A DNA stretch of 38,988 nt, taken from assembly GCA_930982035.1 (NCBI GenBank), contig CAKNJL010000011.1, forward strand, positions 1 to 38,988, in the 5' to 3' direction. Below are positions 18,029-24,827 of this stretch, one piece after another. A program made the position numbers and the translations under genes. Source of the DNA: an uncultured Clostridium sp. Its GTDB lineage: Bacteria; Bacillota; Clostridia; TANB77; CAG-508. Within the stretch, counting starts at the first letter, position 1. Every line of letters begins with the position of its first letter. Below the pieces are notes generated by a model that made no database searches, had not been told where the DNA came from, and was given only the letters and a program-made list of their open reading frames with translations.

Positions 18029-19494
18029 AAAATATAATAAATAAAATAAAAGAAAAAGATAATATATGTATTTTTATATTATTTTTTCTTATATCTTTAG
18101 GAATATGCTTAGATATATTTATAGAAGCAAATGATGAAATTTGGAATTTTCAAAATGTATATAAAATGTATAATGGATTTAAAATATATGAACAAATAAA
18201 TGTTATAATAACACCATTTTTTTTCTGGCTTGCAGAAATAACTTTTCACATATTTGGAGCCAATCTATTTATATTTAGACTTTGCCATTGTGTTTTAATT
18301 TCAGTATTATCTTTATATACATATAAAATTTTAAAAAAATTAAATGTCCCAAAATCATTGGCGATATTTACTATTTCGATATTGATTTTCCAAGAATTTT
18401 TTGGACTTATCAGGGGATGTTTTAATTATAATATTCTAGCTCTATTGTTTTGCATAATAGGTATATATTTTTTAATTGAAGAAAAAACAAAAAATAACTT
18501 AATTATACAAGCCATAATAACAATTTTAGTAATACTTACAAAACAAAATATAGGGATATATTATTTACTAGGCAATATTATATATATAATATTTTCTAAA
18601 AATGCCTTAAAAACGAAAATAAAGGAAATGTTAAAATATATAAGTATCATTATATTAGGAGGACTTATATTTATATTATATTTGTTAATGGATAATAATT
18701 TATACAACTTTTTTAGTTATACATTTGGAGGAATTCTAGAATTTGCAAACGAAAATATAATATTTGATGTTCCTGCTATAATATATATGATAGGTATTAT
18801 ATCAATTAATATAATAATTAGTATATTTTTTATAAAAAAAGAAATTATTACACAAAAACAAAAAGAAAATATTAAAATATTATTGATTTTTTCTGTAGTG
18901 CTTGCGGGAGCATGTTATCCAATTTTTAATTGGATGCATATAATGATAGGAACATATTTAACGATAATAAATATAGTGTATATGATATATTTATTATTTG
19001 AGGATTTTAAAGAAAAGATTAAGAAAATAGTTACAATTATAAATATTATAATTATATTAGCGATGATTGGGGTTTCTAGCTACTCTATGTACAATTGGAT
19101 AAGTACAGTTAAAAGTGATGAATATCCATATTCATGGGAAGAACCATTTTTTGGAGGGATTATAAGCAAAGAAAATTATGAGGAAAATTTAAAAATTACA
19201 CAATATATACAAGAAAACGAAAAAAATGTTATTGTGTGTTCGAATAAAGCAGGGTTGTATATGATACCATTAAAAAGGAATAATGGAGATTTTGACTTGC
19301 TATTTAAAGGAAATTTTGGATTTGAAGGAGAAAATGGTCTGATAGAAAAAATAAAAAAAATGGAAAATACACAGTTTTTAATATCTAATAATGAGGAAGA
19401 AGATATTTATCAAGAAAGCAAAAAAGTAAAAGAATATATAAAAAATAACAAACAACAAGTAGGAGAAATAGGGGATTTTTATATATATGAATAA
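18025..19494 (+). CDS. polytopic membrane protein, GT-C glycosyltransferase-like
   Basis: The 489-residue protein has roughly ten or more hydrophobic helices, beginning at 14-31. The first external loop carries acidic residues (EANDEIWNFQNVYKMYNG), and a helical FHIFGANLFIFRL segment follows; both are reminiscent of the ArnT/PMT-like GT-C enzymes that transfer sugars from lipid carriers. The last 100 residues are hydrophilic. I cannot name a substrate. It overlaps the DUF4446 gene by four bases and is probably co-translated. Its position between parAB and the tRNA genes is not part of the conserved origin order, so it may be lineage-specific. It could also be an unrelated polytopic protein. 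Confidence 0.6.
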   Translation: MKNIINKIKEKDNICIFILFFLISLGICLDIFIEANDEIWNFQNVYKMYNGFKIYEQINVIITPFFFWLAEITFHIFGANLFIFRLCHCVLISVLSLYTYKILKKLNVPKSLAIFTISILIFQEFFGLIRGCFNYNILALLFCIIGIYFLIEEKTKNNLIIQAIITILVILTKQNIGIYYLLGNIIYIIFSKNALKTKIKEMLKYISIIILGGLIFILYLLMDNNLYNFFSYTFGGILEFANENIIFDVPAIIYMIGIISINIIISIFFIKKEIITQKQKENIKILLIFSVVLAGACYPIFNWMHIMIGTYLTIINIVYMIYLLFEDFKEKIKKIVTIINIIIILAMIGVSSYSMYNWISTVKSDEYPYSWEEPFFGGIISKENYEENLKITQYIQENEKNVIVCSNKAGLYMIPLKRNNGDFDLLFKGNFGFEGENGLIEKIKKMENTQFLISNNEEEDIYQESKKVKEYIKNNKQQVGEIGDFYIYE

Positions 19495-19634
19495 AATTGA
19501 TAAAAAACTCTACAAGCACACCAATCACATTCGAAATTTACTCAATATTAATATATATACATTCTTATTAAAAGTATTTAGGTTGAAAATTGTAACCAGA
19601 TATAAAAATAATTTATAAAAAATAAAAATTAGTA

Positions 19635-19663
19635 TTGACAAAAGTCCATAAAAATGCTAATAT
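19635..19663 (+). promoter_or_regulatory. promoter of the tRNA-Ser pair
   Basis: TTGACA (19635-19640), a 17-base spacer and TAATAT (19658-19663), preceded by TG plus one base (extended -10). It lies 33 bases upstream of the first tRNA. Confidence 0.8.
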
Positions 19664-19695
19664 AAATACTGTCGCTGGACATTTGTCTTTGATAT

Positions 19696-19787
<92 letters not shown>

Positions 19788-19840
19788 AACAAAATATAGA
19801 GTTAGATATAATATAAATATCTAACTTTTAATATATAAAT

Positions 19841-19930
19841 GGAGTAGTACCCAAGTGGTGAAGGGGACTGTTTGCTAAACAGTTAGGTCCCGAAAGGGGC
19901 GCGGAGGTTCGAACCCTCTCTACTCCGCCA
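19841..19930 (+). tRNA. tRNA-Ser (anticodon GCU)
   Basis: The acceptor stem is GGAGTAG/CTACTCC with discriminator G and encoded CCA (19928-19930). The anticodon loop TTGCTAA reads AGC/AGU codons. The long variable arm GGTCCCGAAAGGGGCGC and T-loop AGGTTCGAACCCT are typical of serine tRNA. A small hairpin (AGTTAGATA/TATCTAACT, 19800-19826) lies between the two tRNAs. Confidence 0.96.
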
Positions 19931-19932
19931 AA

Positions 19933-19969
19933 AATAATATAAGGTAATTTTACTTTATATTATTTTTTT
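19933..19969 (+). terminator. terminator of the tRNA-Ser operon
   Basis: AATAATATAA..GTAA pairs with TTAC..TTATATTATT, followed by a run of T ending at about 19969. It starts three bases after the encoded CCA. Confidence 0.8.
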
Positions 19970-20062
19970 ATGCAAATGAAAAATTGTAATATTTCTTGTA
20001 AAAATAAATGTGGTTTGTTATAATAAACATAAATAAAACTAGAGATTTAAGAGGTGGAAATA

Positions 20063-20359
20063 ATGCCAGAAGAATTCAAAAAATATTTTTGGGATACACA
20101 ATTTGAAAAATTAGATATAAAAAAAAATAAAAGATATATAATATCGAGATTGTATTGCTATGGAAATTTAAAGGCAATAAAATGGGTAAAAAGTGTATAT
20201 AGTAAAGAGGATATAAAAGAGGTAGCAATAAAAAGTAGAGATTTAAAGCCATTAGTGGCAAACTATTTAAGACAACAATTTAATTTAAAAAAAGAAGAAA
20301 TGGCATACTATAGAGCAATACAGGGAATGAACTATGAATATTGGAGAGTGAATAATTGA
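20063..20359 (+). CDS. DUF6922-like small protein, possible antitoxin or partner
   Basis: The 98-residue protein resembles DUF6922: a KYFWDTQFEKLDIKKNKRYI start, then ISRLYCYGNLKAIKWV and KEDIKEVAIKSRDLKP, all predicted helical and basic. AGAGGTGG lies five bases before the ATG at 20063; an upstream in-frame GTG at 20054 overlaps that site. Its stop shares one base with the next ATG. Such proteins are commonly found directly upstream of AbiEii-type nucleotidyltransferases, which suggests an antitoxin or partner role by analogy with type IV toxin-antitoxin pairs. No DNA-binding motif is clear. Confidence 0.65.
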   Translation: MPEEFKKYFWDTQFEKLDIKKNKRYIISRLYCYGNLKAIKWVKSVYSKEDIKEVAIKSRDLKPLVANYLRQQFNLKKEEMAYYRAIQGMNYEYWRVNN

Positions 20360-21006
20360 TGTATTGGAATATATTTGATAAAGATAGATATGATTTGTTA
20401 AAAAAAATATCAGAAAGAGTCAGCATAGATGACTATTATATGATAGGAGGAACAGCGTTATCTCTGCAATTAGGCCTAAGAGAGTCTTATGATTTTGATT
20501 TTTGTGTAAAAAGTCAATTCAATAATGAAATATTGCTAAGTGAATTGAAAAATATAGGGAACGTAGAAGTTTTACAAAATCAGAAAGGTACATGTGATGT
20601 TCTTCTAAATGGTGTGCAGGTTAGCTTTTTCTACTATACTAATAAAGTGATAAAAGAATTTGTAAGAGCAGAAGAAATGCCAAAATTGAAAATTGCAAGT
20701 GTTTTAGATATAGCAGTAATGAAAATAGTAGCAATAGGAGGAAGAGGAGCAAAGAAAGATTTCTTTGATTTATACAATATAATAGAAAAATGTAATATTA
20801 CTATTGATGAATTAGTAGAAGGATTAATACAAAAATGTGGAGATAATGTAAATTATGTAAATATAATTATGGGGTTGAGCTATTTTGAAGATGCGGAGGA
20901 CGAAATATTGCCTGATACTTTCGTTAACTATGATTGGCAAAAAATAAAAAAATTTTTTATTAAATTTCAATCTAATTTTCAAAAAAAATTAGAAAACTTA
21001 TTATGA
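20359..21006 (+). CDS. AbiEii/AbiGii-type nucleotidyltransferase (putative toxin)
   Basis: The 215-residue protein has the nucleotidyltransferase-fold motifs of the AbiEii family: GGTALSLQLGLRESYDFDF near 31-49 (the GG loop and the D-x-D metal pair), then MPKLKIASVLDIAVMKIVAI near 109-128 and RGAKKDFFDLYNI near 132-144. Related enzymes in type IV systems add nucleotides to tRNA and inhibit growth; whether this one does is inference. I chose the ATG at 20359, which overlaps the partner's stop, rather than the adjacent TTG. The pair sits between the tRNA operon and the secretion locus, a typical spot for an accessory insertion. Confidence 0.8.
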   Translation: MYWNIFDKDRYDLLKKISERVSIDDYYMIGGTALSLQLGLRESYDFDFCVKSQFNNEILLSELKNIGNVEVLQNQKGTCDVLLNGVQVSFFYYTNKVIKEFVRAEEMPKLKIASVLDIAVMKIVAIGGRGAKKDFFDLYNIIEKCNITIDELVEGLIQKCGDNVNYVNIIMGLSYFEDAEDEILPDTFVNYDWQKIKKFFIKFQSNFQKKLENLL

Positions 21007-21058
21007 TAATGAATAGAAACGGATTTTTATATATAAGAAACTAATTAAAAAAATAGTA

Positions 21059-21092
21059 AAAATAGTGAAAATTAAACAATTTTCGCTATTTT
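21059..21092 (+). terminator. terminator after the nucleotidyltransferase gene
   Basis: AAAATAGTGAAAATT (21059-21073) pairs with AATTTTCGCTATTTT (21078-21092) with one T-G pair and an AAAC loop. It lies immediately before the next promoter. Confidence 0.65.
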
Positions 21093-21095
21093 CTC

Positions 21096-21124
21096 TTGTC
21101 AACAAAAACATTTTAATGTATAAT
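21096..21124 (+). promoter_or_regulatory. promoter of the pilin gene cluster
   Basis: TTGTCA (21096-21101), a 17-base spacer and TATAAT (21119-21124), 41 bases upstream of the first pilin ATG. Confidence 0.8.
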
Positions 21125-21164
21125 TAAATAGAGGAATATGTTTAAAAATAAGGATGGTGGTAAA

Positions 21165-21533
21165 ATGAAGAAAAAAAGTAAGATAATGATAATATTAATA
21201 ATAGCAATTTTAACCATTATTCTTTTTATAAATCAAGTAAATGCAACACAAGTAATAAATCCAGATAGCTATAAACCAGATTCACAATCAGATGTAACTG
21301 GAGCAACAAGTTTTTTAAACATGGCAAATAAACTGATAGGAATTGTTCAAATAGTAGGTTCAATAATATCAGTAATAGCATTAATTTTAATAGGAATAAA
21401 ATACATAGTAGGAAGTGTAGAAGAAAGAGCAGAATATAAAAAGACATTAAAACCATATTTAATTGGAGCGATAATGGTATTTGCAATAACAAATTTACTA
21501 GCTATAATACAAAACGTAGTAACATCATTTTAA
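21165..21533 (+). CDS. VirB2/TrbC-like pilin paralogue 1
   Basis: The 122-residue protein has a basic N-terminus and signal helix (KKKSKIMIILIIAILTII) with a likely cleavage after NQVNA, then a Ser/Asp-rich spacer and two hydrophobic helices joined by a short charged loop, GSVEERAEYKKTLKPY. This helix-loop-helix layout is that of VirB2/TrbC pilins and the pilin-like proteins of mycoplasma and clostridial conjugation systems. AAGGATGGTGG precedes the ATG at 21165; an ATG at 21138 has no ribosome binding site. It is the first of four tandem paralogues sharing IGIKY(I/M)(V/M)GS(V/A)EE+AEYK+T. Confidence 0.8.
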   Translation: MKKKSKIMIILIIAILTIILFINQVNATQVINPDSYKPDSQSDVTGATSFLNMANKLIGIVQIVGSIISVIALILIGIKYIVGSVEERAEYKKTLKPYLIGAIMVFAITNLLAIIQNVVTSF

Positions 21534-21554
21534 ATAAGAAATGGAGGGATTTAT

Positions 21555-21938
21555 ATGAAAAAAGCAATAATAAACATATTAAGTATAATTCTTATTCTAT
21601 TTCTTTTAGTAAGTATATATCCTACTAAGGTTCAAGCTATAAATTTAGACGGAATAATGAGTGGAGCAGATGAGTTTATTCAAAAGGGGAAAACAGGAAC
21701 AACCACAATAGATGAAACACAATTACAAAATACATCTGATTTAATATATAATATTTTATTAGGTGTCAGCATGGTAATAGCAGTAATTGTGGGAATAATA
21801 TTAGGTATAAAATATATGATGTCATCAACAGAAGAAAAAGCTGAAGTAAAAGAAACATTGATACCTTATGTGGTCTCATGTGTTGTTATGTTTGGAGCAT
21901 TTACTATATGGAAGATTGTAATAAATATAATTCAATAG
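21555..21938 (+). CDS. VirB2/TrbC-like pilin paralogue 2 (divergent)
   Basis: The 127-residue protein has a signal helix ending in KVQA, a hydrophilic stretch of about 45 residues with GKTGTTTIDETQLQN, and two helices flanking MMSSTEEKAEVKETLIPY. It differs from the other three: SST replaces GSV/GSA, AEVKE replaces AEYK+, and it has a Trp-containing C-terminal helix (FTIWKIVINII). It may be a minor subunit. GGAGGG lies upstream of the ATG. It starts 21 bases after paralogue 1. Confidence 0.75.
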   Translation: MKKAIINILSIILILFLLVSIYPTKVQAINLDGIMSGADEFIQKGKTGTTTIDETQLQNTSDLIYNILLGVSMVIAVIVGIILGIKYMMSSTEEKAEVKETLIPYVVSCVVMFGAFTIWKIVINIIQ

Positions 21939-21955
21939 CAAATGAGGTGAATATT

Positions 21956-22300
21956 ATGGAAATAAAAAAAGTATTAGCAATTTTAATAATATTTATTTTA
22001 GTTATACTTTTAGTAGGAAATACTGTACAAGCTTTTTCAGTAAATGATTTAACAGGAACGGAAAGTGATGCACAAGAAATAAAAACTGTAGGAAACAAAG
22101 TTATTCAAGTTATAAGCGTAGTAGGCTCAATATTATCTGTAATTGTAATTATTGTTTTAGGTATAAAATATATGGTAGGAAGTGTAGAAGAAAAGGCAGA
22201 ATATAAAAGGACAATGATACCATTTTTAATTGGGGCAATTTTTATATTTGCAGCATCAAGTATAGCAGGTATAATATATCAAGTTGCAATAAAAATATAA
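21956..22300 (+). CDS. VirB2/TrbC-like pilin paralogue 3
   Basis: The 114-residue protein has a signal helix with a likely cut after TVQA, a short acidic mature N-terminus (FSVNDLTGTESDAQEIK), and two helices around KYMVGSVEEKAEYKRTMIPF. Its last helix ends FAASSIAGIIYQVA, nearly the same as paralogue 4. The start at 21956 has GAGGTG upstream; the open frame extends further 5' over the end of paralogue 2, but that part is an overlap artefact. The end of the gene contains the -35 box of the promoter for paralogue 4. Confidence 0.8.
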   Translation: MEIKKVLAILIIFILVILLVGNTVQAFSVNDLTGTESDAQEIKTVGNKVIQVISVVGSILSVIVIIVLGIKYMVGSVEEKAEYKRTMIPFLIGAIFIFAASSIAGIIYQVAIKI

Positions 22301-22312
22301 AAGTGTTATAAT
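22284..22312 (+). promoter_or_regulatory. internal promoter for pilin paralogue 4
   Basis: TTGCAA (22284-22289), a 17-base spacer and TATAAT (22307-22312), preceded by TG plus one base (extended -10). With the terminator at 22751-22791 it defines a short transcript carrying only paralogue 4. Confidence 0.7.
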
Positions 22313-22369
22313 TAAACTAAGTAAGTACCTAAATATACAAAGGAATATTAAATAAAAGGAGGAAAAGCA

Positions 22370-22723
22370 ATGAAGAAAAAAACCATAAAAATATTATTGG
22401 TGATGATTATGTTGATAGTAGCATTTACTGTAACTGTTAACGCTGCAACATCAGGAAAAGACCCAACTGGATATACCGGTGGAGGAGCATCAGTTGATCG
22501 AATAGAGGGATTAGGTAATAAAATCATACAAATTGTAAGTGTTATTGGATCAATTGCATCTGTAATAGTATTAGTTGTTTTAGGTATAAAATACATGATG
22601 GGAAGTGCGGAAGAAAAAGCAGAATACAAGAAAACATTATTGCCATACATAATAGGTGCAGCATTAGTATTTGCAGCATCAAGTATAGCAGGAATTGTAT
22701 TCAATTTTGCTACAAGTTTATAA
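22370..22723 (+). CDS. VirB2/TrbC-like pilin paralogue 4 (candidate major pilin)
   Basis: The 117-residue protein has a signal helix ending in TVNA, a Gly-rich mature N-terminus (TSGKDPTGYTGGGASVDR), and two helices joined by KYMMGSAEEKAEYKKTLLPY, ending FAASSIAGIVFNFATSL. It has the best ribosome binding site of the four (AAAGGAGG), its own promoter overlapping the end of paralogue 3, and a strong terminator directly after it. That arrangement would allow higher expression than the rest of the locus, as expected for a main fibre subunit; this is inference. Confidence 0.8.
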   Translation: MKKKTIKILLVMIMLIVAFTVTVNAATSGKDPTGYTGGGASVDRIEGLGNKIIQIVSVIGSIASVIVLVVLGIKYMMGSAEEKAEYKKTLLPYIIGAALVFAASSIAGIVFNFATSL

Positions 22724-22750
22724 TATTAAAATTAAAGAATTTTATAAAAA

Positions 22751-22791
22751 TAATTCTTGGTACAAAATTCAAACCAAGAATTATTTTTTTT
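22751..22791 (+). terminator. terminator after the pilin cluster
   Basis: TAATTCTTGGT (22751-22761) and ACCAAGAATTA (22773-22783) are perfect complements followed by eight T residues (22784-22791). Confidence 0.9.
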
Positions 22792-23281
22792 ATTATATAG
22801 GAAACTTCATAAAACTTTTTAGTTAGCAATACAAGTGAAAATAAATTAAATATTATTTTATTTTTAAAAGAAATTATTTTACTCTAACGGTTGTACACAA
22901 ATTTCTTAAGGAAATTTGGCATGTAAACGAGTTAAATAGAAAATTTAAAGTTAATATAAATCATAGAATTTCTAATGTGTTTTAACTTAAGAACTATGAT
23001 GTTTTACGGATATTCACAAATAAACAAATAAATGAATAAAAATAAAAGTTGAAAAACAGATAAAAACAAGTATACATAAAAAACAAAAATATTACAAGAA
23101 CATTACACACAAATTACAATCGAATTAAAAATGTATTTTTTTGCAGATAAATATACCTTTTTGGCTAATTTTATGTTATAATTTATTATAGAGAAATTAT
23201 ATATTAAGAAGATTATCAGAAATAAAAAATAAATGAAAATATCTAAAGATAAGTTCGTTTATAGAGATAGGAGTGAGAAAA
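22792..23281. other. spacer with palindrome and extended -10 promoter for the second secretion operon
   Basis: No gene is seen in these 490 bases. CAAATTTC (22898-22905) and GAAATTTG (22911-22918) form a palindrome around TTAAG, with weaker outer pairing (ACTC at 22881-22884 with GAGT at 22929-22932). An extended -10 box TGTTATAAT lies at 23174-23182 with no good -35, about 100 bases before the PrgI-like gene. It is the likely promoter for 23282-29620. Confidence 0.55.
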
Positions 23282-23629
23282 ATGCAAACTTATGAGATAC
23301 CAAGAAATTATAAAGGGGAAGGTAGGATATTATATATCTTTTCAACAAAAGCATTAATTTATACAATAGTAGGAATGGGAATAGGACTAATTTTTTATTT
23401 TATACTCAATGTGTTAGGATTGCAAATGGCAGGAATAATATGCGATGTAGTTCTTGGTGCAATAGGTTTTTGCATTGGAACATTTAAAATTCCTGATAAT
23501 AGAAAATTTGATTTTACAACTAAGACAGGTGGAGAAAATATAGATGATGTTTTCAAAAGATGGGTAAAATTCAAACAAAAGAAAAATAGAGTATATATAT
23601 GGAAAGAGGTGGAGACAAAAGATGAGTGA
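23282..23629 (+). CDS. PrgI/VirB3-like inner membrane component
   Basis: The 115-residue protein begins YEIPRNYKGEGRILYIFSTKAL, the characteristic opening of the PrgI family, followed by two transmembrane helices (about 27-48 and 51-70) and a hydrophilic tail with WVKFKQKKNRVYIW. PrgI proteins are the VirB3 counterparts of Gram-positive T4SS and sit next to VirB4. ATAGGAGTG lies ahead of the ATG at 23282; an in-frame GTG nine bases upstream overlaps that site. The gene overlaps the next one by eight bases, indicating coupled translation. Confidence 0.85.
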   Translation: MQTYEIPRNYKGEGRILYIFSTKALIYTIVGMGIGLIFYFILNVLGLQMAGIICDVVLGAIGFCIGTFKIPDNRKFDFTTKTGGENIDDVFKRWVKFKQKKNRVYIWKEVETKDE

Positions 23630-24815
23630 AAATCAGATAAGTAGTTTTTTAACAATTGTTTTAATAACATTATCAGTAATATTACTAACATTATTTGCAG
23701 TATTTATTATATTAAGCATGAAAGAAAGAAATAGAAACAAAAAAAGAGAGGAAGAGCAAAAATCAGGTTCAGAAAATGAAAATCAAAATATCAAAAAAGA
23801 TGTGGAATATACTAAGTTCTCAATATTTGATTTTATGGATTTTGACAAAATAGATGATAACATGATTATAAGAAAAAATGGAAAAAGATACATAATGGTA
23901 ATCGAATGTCAAGGTGTAAATTACGACTTAATGTCAGGATTAGAAAAAAATAGTGTTGAACAAGGATTTTTACAATTTTTAAATACATTAAGATACCCAA
24001 TCCAATTATATGTTCAAACAAGAACAGTTAACTTAGGAAGTAGTTTAACTAGATATAAACAAAGAGTTAATGAAATAAGAAATGATTATATGAGAAAACA
24101 AATGGAATATAACTCAATAGTAAACTCAGAAGGTTATTCATTAAGAGAAATAAATAATGCAAGATTTGAACTAGTAAAAGCACAAAACTTATATGAATAT
24201 GGATTAGATATCATCAATAACACAGAAAGAATGAATCTTAATAAAAATATACTAAAAAAACATTATTATGTAATTATAGGATATACACCAGAAGAAAATA
24301 CAAATGTATATGATAAAGAAGAAGTAAAAAGCATGGCATTTTCTGATTTATATACTAAAGCACAAGCATTAATAAGTTCATTAGGAGTTTGTAATGTTAC
24401 AGGAAAAGTACTAAATAGTGAAGAACTAGCAGAATTATTATATGTTGCATATAATCGTGATGAAGCAGAAGTATATGAATTAGATAAAGCATTAAGAGCA
24501 GGAATAGATGAAATGTATTCAGTTGGAAAAGATGTATTAGACAAGAGAATGCAAGAAATAAATGCTGAAATAGAAGCACAAGCAAATATAAAAGCAAATG
24601 ATGTAGCACTAGAAGCAATGGCAAACCAAGAAAAAATAAGAAAAGTAAAACAAAGAGAACAAAGAATGAATGAACTAATAGATGAAATGGCAAAAGATTT
24701 ATTAGATGAAAATGAAGAATTATTAGGTAGTGATATTGTAAAAGATGCAAAAGAGATAATTGACCAAAAGACTCAGAAAACACAAAAGACTAAAAAAACT
24801 CAAAAGGCCAAATAA
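23622..24815 (+). CDS. membrane-anchored VirB4 N-terminal-like protein
   Basis: The 397-residue protein has one transmembrane helix (9-32), a charged linker (33-60), then a domain resembling the N-terminal part of TraC/VirB4 proteins: KFSIFDFMDFDKIDDNMI, then NGKRYIMVIECQGVNYDLM and RYPIQLYVQTRTVNL near 120-140. The C-terminal third is helical and charged, with a long coiled-coil-like stretch and a terminal Thr/Gln/Lys repeat (TQKTQKTKKTQKAK). It has no Walker motifs. The ATPase is encoded separately 12 bases downstream, so the pair looks like a divided VirB4. An accessory protein that merely shares that fold is the alternative. Confidence 0.75.
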   Translation: MSENQISSFLTIVLITLSVILLTLFAVFIILSMKERNRNKKREEEQKSGSENENQNIKKDVEYTKFSIFDFMDFDKIDDNMIIRKNGKRYIMVIECQGVNYDLMSGLEKNSVEQGFLQFLNTLRYPIQLYVQTRTVNLGSSLTRYKQRVNEIRNDYMRKQMEYNSIVNSEGYSLREINNARFELVKAQNLYEYGLDIINNTERMNLNKNILKKHYYVIIGYTPEENTNVYDKEEVKSMAFSDLYTKAQALISSLGVCNVTGKVLNSEELAELLYVAYNRDEAEVYELDKALRAGIDEMYSVGKDVLDKRMQEINAEIEAQANIKANDVALEAMANQEKIRKVKQREQRMNELIDEMAKDLLDENEELLGSDIVKDAKEIIDQKTQKTQKTKKTQKAK

Positions 24816-24827
24816 GGAGGAAATGAA

